From contig BROG01000449.1 in the NCBI GenBank assembly GCA_030159075.1, positions 124,001 through 188,000 on the forward strand: a stretch of DNA of 64,000 bases, read 5' to 3'. Source of the stretch: Atrina japonica. Taxonomy: Eukaryota; Mollusca; Bivalvia; Pterioida; Pinnidae. Positions within the stretch are counted from its first letter, which is position 1; each line of letters starts with the position of its first letter. Made by a program: the position numbers and the translations under genes. This document shows, piece by piece, positions 59,625-64,000 of the stretch. Below the pieces are notes generated by a model. It had not been told where the DNA came from, made no database searches, and saw nothing but the letters and a program-made list of their open reading frames with translations.

Positions 59625-60690
59625 AATGTGAAAAGATAGGACTATCAATGTTGCTGGTTGATCTTGATTATAAAGTATGAGCAGATTGGACTATCGATGT
59701 TGCTGGTTGATCTTGATTATAAAGTATGAGCAGATTGGACTATCAATGTTGCTGGTTGATCTTGATTATAAAGTATGAGCAGATTGGACTATCAATTTTC
59801 TTGGTTGATCTTGATTATAAAGTATGAGCAGATTGGACTATCAATGTTGCTGGTTGATCTTGATTATAAAGTATGAGCAGATTGGACTATCAATGTTGCT
59901 GATTGTTCTTTATGGTAATGTGTGAGCAGATTGGACTATCACTGTTGCTGATTGTTCTTGATTGTAATGTGTGAACAGATTGGACTATCAATGTTCTTGG
60001 TTGTTCTTGATTGTAATGTGTGAGCAGATTGGACTATCAATGTTCTTGGTTGTTCTTGATTGTAATGTGTGAGCAGATTGGACTGTCAATTTTCTTGGTT
60101 GTTCCTGATTGTAATGTGTGAGCAGATTGGACTATCAATGTTGCTGATTGTTCTTGATTGTAATGTGTGAGCAGATTGGACTATCAATTTTCTTGGTTGT
60201 TCCTGATTGTAATGTGTGAGCAGATTGGACTATCAATGTAGCTGATTGTTCTTGATTGTAATATGTGAGCAGATTGGACTGTCAATTTTCTTGGTTGTTC
60301 CTGATTGTAATGTGTGAGCAGATTGGACTATCAATGTTGCTGATTGTTCTTGATTGTAATGTGTGAGCAGATTGGACTGTCAATTTTCTTGGTTGTTCCT
60401 GATTGTAATGTGCGAGCAGATTGGACTATCAATGTTGCTGATTTTTTTTATTGTAATGTGTGAGTAGATTGGACTATCAATGTTCCTGATTGTTCTTGAT
60501 TGTAATGTGTGAGCAGATTGGACTGTCAATTTTCTTGGTTGTTCCTGATTGTAATGTGTGAGCAGATTGGACTATCAATGTTCCTGATTGTTCTTGATTG
60601 TAATGTGTGAGCAGATTGGAGTATCAATGTAGCTGATTGTTCTTGATTGTTTAGTGTGAGCAGATTGGACTATTAATGATTCTATATCCA
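59625..60690. repeat. 49-bp minisatellite
   Basis: About 21 units contain GTGAGCAGATTGGACTATCA, ATGTTGCTGATTGTTCTTG and ATTGTAATGT. The first five units are a distinct subtype (GGTTGATCTTGATTATAAAG). Between about 60,060 and 60,600 two subtypes alternate (TTTTCTTGGTTGTTCC and TGTTGCTGATTGTTC), a dimeric higher-order period of about 98 bp. Confidence 0.95.
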
Positions 60691-61536
60691 TTGGATGACT
60701 TATGTGAGCAGTACTGGACTCTCAGTGTGTTTTATGTCTGCTGGATGACTTACATGATATCAGTTTCAACTGAAAAGCTGACAACAAAACAAAGATAGAA
60801 AATGAAGTTAGCAGGAAAGCGGAGGTGTTTTATTAATGTAGATTGTCACAATGTATCAGATGCATTTCTGCTGCACTTTTATCATGTTTTTACCAGTGCA
60901 TCAAATAGAAACTGTGTTAAGCTAAACAGACTTTTTATTATTTGATATATGACACTTTTGAGAGAATTAATCTTACACAAGTCGAGCATTGCTTGTAAAA
61001 AGTGAATTAGTGTGCACAGGAGGATACAATCATTGTCAATATATCTTTTTGCCATCAAAGAAAATAAAAAATATAATAAGATAAATCAGCATTGTGGTGT
61101 CATCTTAAATTTAATGGTAAATTGAATTATCTTCCCTCTTTAAGATCAACTTTTGTTCGGCACAGTTTCTGGCAAAAAATTCTCATTATTCTTTTTAATT
61201 TAAGTTTTATGAGGTATTTGTTGTGTTTGTATTATCGCTGTATTATGCCACACACCCTACTGCATGTAATTCTGCAAACTTCCTTTCATGCTGAAAATAA
61301 GAAAAATTCATTGGTTTTTAATTTTTTTTTTTTTTCAGTTATCACTGATATTCAAACCTCAACCGAATTTCCATAAAATACACTTAGTAACAGCTTCAAG
61401 GTCCAGCATTTGTGTAGTGTGTGTTGTTATATCACTGTGTTTCCTGTACTTAAAGATGTCCCTGTTTTTCATATTGAATGGAAACGAAAACGACACAAAT
61501 TGGGTTAAAATAAGATATAACACAGTGTCAAGAGTA
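60691..61536. other. Unique AT-rich stretch
   Basis: No gene supported. Confidence 0.4.
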
Positions 61537-61763
61537 TTTGAATTTTGAATAGTGTTTTATGCCACACTCAACAAGTTTTCAGTTATATGGTGGCAGCCAG
61601 TTTTAAATGGTGGAGGAGAGAACTAGGTTTCTGAGGAAAAGACCACTGAAACTGGCAAACTTTCTTACAAAAATCGGCTGAGGTTGCAGTGGGAATCAAA
61701 CCTGGGCTGCCAGGAAGTGAGAGACTTCATGCAATACTCTAACCACTCAGCCAAGGAGGCCCG
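61537..61763 (-). mobile_element. tRNA-derived Meta-type SINE with target duplication
   Basis: On the minus strand: GGGCCTCCTTGGCTGAGTGG head, GGTTTGATTCCCACTGCAAC B-box region, AAGTTTGCCAGTTTCAGTGG, CTCCTCCACCATTTAAAACT, ACTTGTTGAGTGTGGCATAA and an ATTCAAAATTCAAA tail. Flanks CAGTGTCAAGAGTA (61,523-61,536) and CAGTGACAAGAGTA (61,764-61,777) are a 14-bp target duplication with one mismatch. Confidence 0.87.
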
Positions 61764-61777
61764 CAGTGACAAGAGTA

Positions 61778-62982
61778 CCTTATCATTTAAGTAAAAAATG
61801 TTAGTGGCTCAGGTACCTCAAGAATATATGTGATTATTCTTATTTATAATGTACATGTAGTTTACTTCTGTGAAAACAATTTGTAGCTGGTGATAAGTTT
61901 ATGACAAAGAACAGTTTTATTGCAGAAAGACTTTGTTTTATTTTTAAAGAAACAAAATTTTAGTAAAAAATAATTGAATCATGGACATTTGTGATATCAT
62001 TAGAATATTGTGATTAAGGGCCAATTTAAGACGGGGTGAATATGTTTTCTGTCGTAAAAAGGCAAAAATTTCCAGGTATGCAATATTTTGGTTTTTATCA
62101 AATAACTTGATTTTTTTCACCTCAGATTTATACAAAATTTGGTATGTAACTTTATAACAACGAGATATCAGATGATTTTAATTATTGCAAACATTTGGGG
62201 ATAAGTTTAAGGGGTTTAAGATTGTTCATTGACTTATATCACAGGGGCTTGGTGTTTCCCAAATATCTTATACTGTATTTGTGTAGATGAGAAAAACAGG
62301 AAAAAAAATTAGAAAATATTTATCTTTTCTGGCTTTGAGATGGAGGTGCTTAGACAAATCGTAAATTACCTTTGCTAAATAATCTACATTGGTCTTCCAG
62401 TTTCTCTGCTATGAGGTGTTAATTTCCTCACCATGAAAAACAGTTAAGAGTACAATATAGATTGATAAATGGTTCTTCTGGGTGGAAAATGTGAGAAAGG
62501 TCATTTGGTATATGAATAATAGATAGAGGTTCCCAGAATGTTGAAATTAGTGGCTTTACATTGTTATCCTTTATTTTATAATATTTCAAGTTTTTCACAT
62601 TTAACCCTGACATGATTCTAGTGATTCTGTTGGTACATGTAGGCTGGGGAAAATGGAAATATTAAAATTTGAATCAGGAAATGTCTCCAAAACTGGATTG
62701 AAATTTTAAACCTCGAAAATGTCTCATGAAAATGATTTGTTTAAATTTTTGGAAAGGTTGACATGTCAACTGTCACATCAAAAAGGTCACATAAATTGTA
62801 AATGGGCCACTGGTCATTTCAAGCTACACTCTTTTATCAATGATATCGTGTTTGTCATTAGTTTCAGACAAATGATAGGAATACTGTCTTTGACAGAGCT
62901 TTACTTTCGGAGGGTGGGTAGTTATTTCCAAGATGTACAATAGCTAGCTTTTGTATATAACATTGTTGACACTTGTGTATAT
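61778..62982. other. Unique AT-rich stretch
   Basis: No gene supported. Confidence 0.4.
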
Positions 62983-63141
62983 ATACAAAATTACACATAT
63001 GTTTCTATACATATCATCAGACTGCACCTGATTGTTGTAGCAAATGGATTTAACAAGAGCGTAGCTCGAGTTGAATCCATCTGATACAATGATCAAGTGC
63101 AGTCTGATGATACAGATAGAAACATTTGTGTGGTTTTGTAT
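62983..63141. mobile_element. Foldback (hairpin) element of about 160 bp
   Basis: The two halves pair along nearly their whole length: ATCATCAGACTGCACCTGAT on the left faces ATCAAGTGCAGTCTGATGAT on the right, and the match extends out to ATACAAAA / TTTTGTAT and inward to AAATGGATTTAAC / GTTGAATCCATC-type arms around AAGAGCGTAGCTCGAG. Non-coding. It is probably a foldback MITE. Confidence 0.8.
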
Positions 63142-63358
63142 TTATTACATGTCCCTTATTTATCTATGTGTACACAAATTTTAAATTCATTCCGCTTTTA
63201 ACGACACCATCAGATATTTTGGATGACATGAATGCTATTTAGAAAAGTAGCTCCGATGAAATTTCCGTCATCCAACTATGTGCAATACGACATTATGTAT
63301 TGCACGGGCATGTTGAACTCTGTATTGTAACTGTATGATTACACATGCATGTAATAAA
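63141..63358. mobile_element. Possible second TIR element next to the foldback
   Basis: TTTATTACATG (63,141-63,151) is exactly inverted at 63,348-63,358. Inside are two further hairpins: TTGGATGAC / GTCATCCAA, and GTGCAATAC / GTATTGCAC (63,280-63,305). It may be a separate MITE or the other part of one composite element with 62,983-63,141. Confidence 0.45.
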
Positions 63359-63629
63359 CAACAATACTTTCAAATTCTGATCAACATAATTATCATGATA
63401 CATTATAGTTAGTATTTGATAGAAATGTTTGAGCTTTACAGTTTCACCAAATTTGGTATGCAGTTAAATATAAGATAAATGTATTAATTAAAGTACCTGG
63501 CCTGACACCATAAGACAAAATAATTTTTTAGGCTAAACATTTTACTCAACCTTGTCTTATCCCGAAATCTGATTTGCTGAGCAGACCGAATTGAGAATAT
63601 TTTGAGACTTAAATAAATTCTTCAGTTTT
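63359..63629. other. Short unique stretch
   Basis: Nothing recognised. Confidence 0.4.
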
Positions 63630-64000
63630 ATGGTGTTATAGTTGTATAGCAATGATATATTGACTTTGTTATAACCAAGTAATATAATTATATTTTATAT
63701 AATTTATAGTTGTGTAGCAATGATATATTGACTTTGTTATAACCAAGTTGTATAGTTGTACAGCAATGATATATTGGGTTTGTTATAACCAAGTAATATA
63801 ATTATATTTTATTTTTTATATGACAGCAATGATATATTGGGTTTGTTATAACCAAGTATATAATTATATTTTGTATGATTTATAGTTGAGCAATGATTAT
63901 TGGGTTTGTTATAACCAAGTAATATAATTATATTTTATATGATTTAAGTTGTATAGCAATGATAGGGTTTGTTATAACCAAGTTATATAATTATATTTTA
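63630..64000. repeat. Tandem array of about 70-80 bp units, running off the window
   Basis: Five units share GTATAGCAATGATATATTG, TTTGTTATAACCAAGT and AATATAATTATATTTTAT, with indels between units. The array is cut by the window end. Confidence 0.92.

Overview
The window looks like AT-rich, non-coding animal nuclear DNA, most probably from a bivalve mollusc. The clues are tRNA-headed SINEs whose body and TCAAAT-type tail resemble molluscan Meta-type SINEs, several dispersed repeats whose ends I recognise from bivalve genomes (TAGCTCACCTG type, and GAGGCCC/GGGCCTC type), a DIRS-type tyrosine-recombinase retrotransposon, and many minisatellites. There is no bacterial gene layout, no rRNA or tRNA gene and no CRISPR. 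I found no host gene exon I would defend. Almost every open frame is either a tandem repeat read through or a transposon remnant.

Layout. 1-7 kb: a 40-bp perfect palindrome, a long G tract, a decayed SINE, two small MITEs and a 1.7-kb dispersed repeat. 7-20 kb: SINE, 39-bp and about 48-bp minisatellites, a roughly 116-bp tandem array with its flank present twice in a row (10.1-12.85 kb), a hAT-like TIR element, a triplicated segment, a 14-bp satellite and a 2.6-kb 36-bp minisatellite. 20.6-22.3 kb: a broken LINE with endonuclease and reverse transcriptase traces. 22.3-32 kb: six minisatellites; one is split by a piggyBac-like element at a TTAA site and one carries a SINE that was duplicated with the array. 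33-43 kb: mostly featureless, with SINEs, MITEs and short duplications. 43-47 kb: two large minisatellites. 48,057-52,974: a complete DIRS-type element on the minus strand. 53-64 kb: dispersed repeats, SINEs of a second family (one with a clear target-site duplication), two more minisatellites, two foldback/TIR elements and a terminal array of about 70-80 bp units.

The DIRS element is the only multi-gene unit. Read on the minus strand it has a 5' inverted terminal repeat, a gag-like ORF, an overlapping reverse transcriptase/RNase H ORF, a tyrosine recombinase ORF, an internal complementary region and a 3' inverted terminal repeat. The internal complementary region is, to the base, the inverted junction of the two outer ends, which is the template expected by the DIRS-1 circle model. 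Gag and RT/RH carry frame breaks; the recombinase is open with all visible catalytic residues.

Tandem arrays cover roughly 20 kb (about 30 percent) by my own addition. Neighbouring duplicated blocks differ mainly by short indels rather than substitutions, which raises the possibility of consensus or haplotype-assembly error in this contig.
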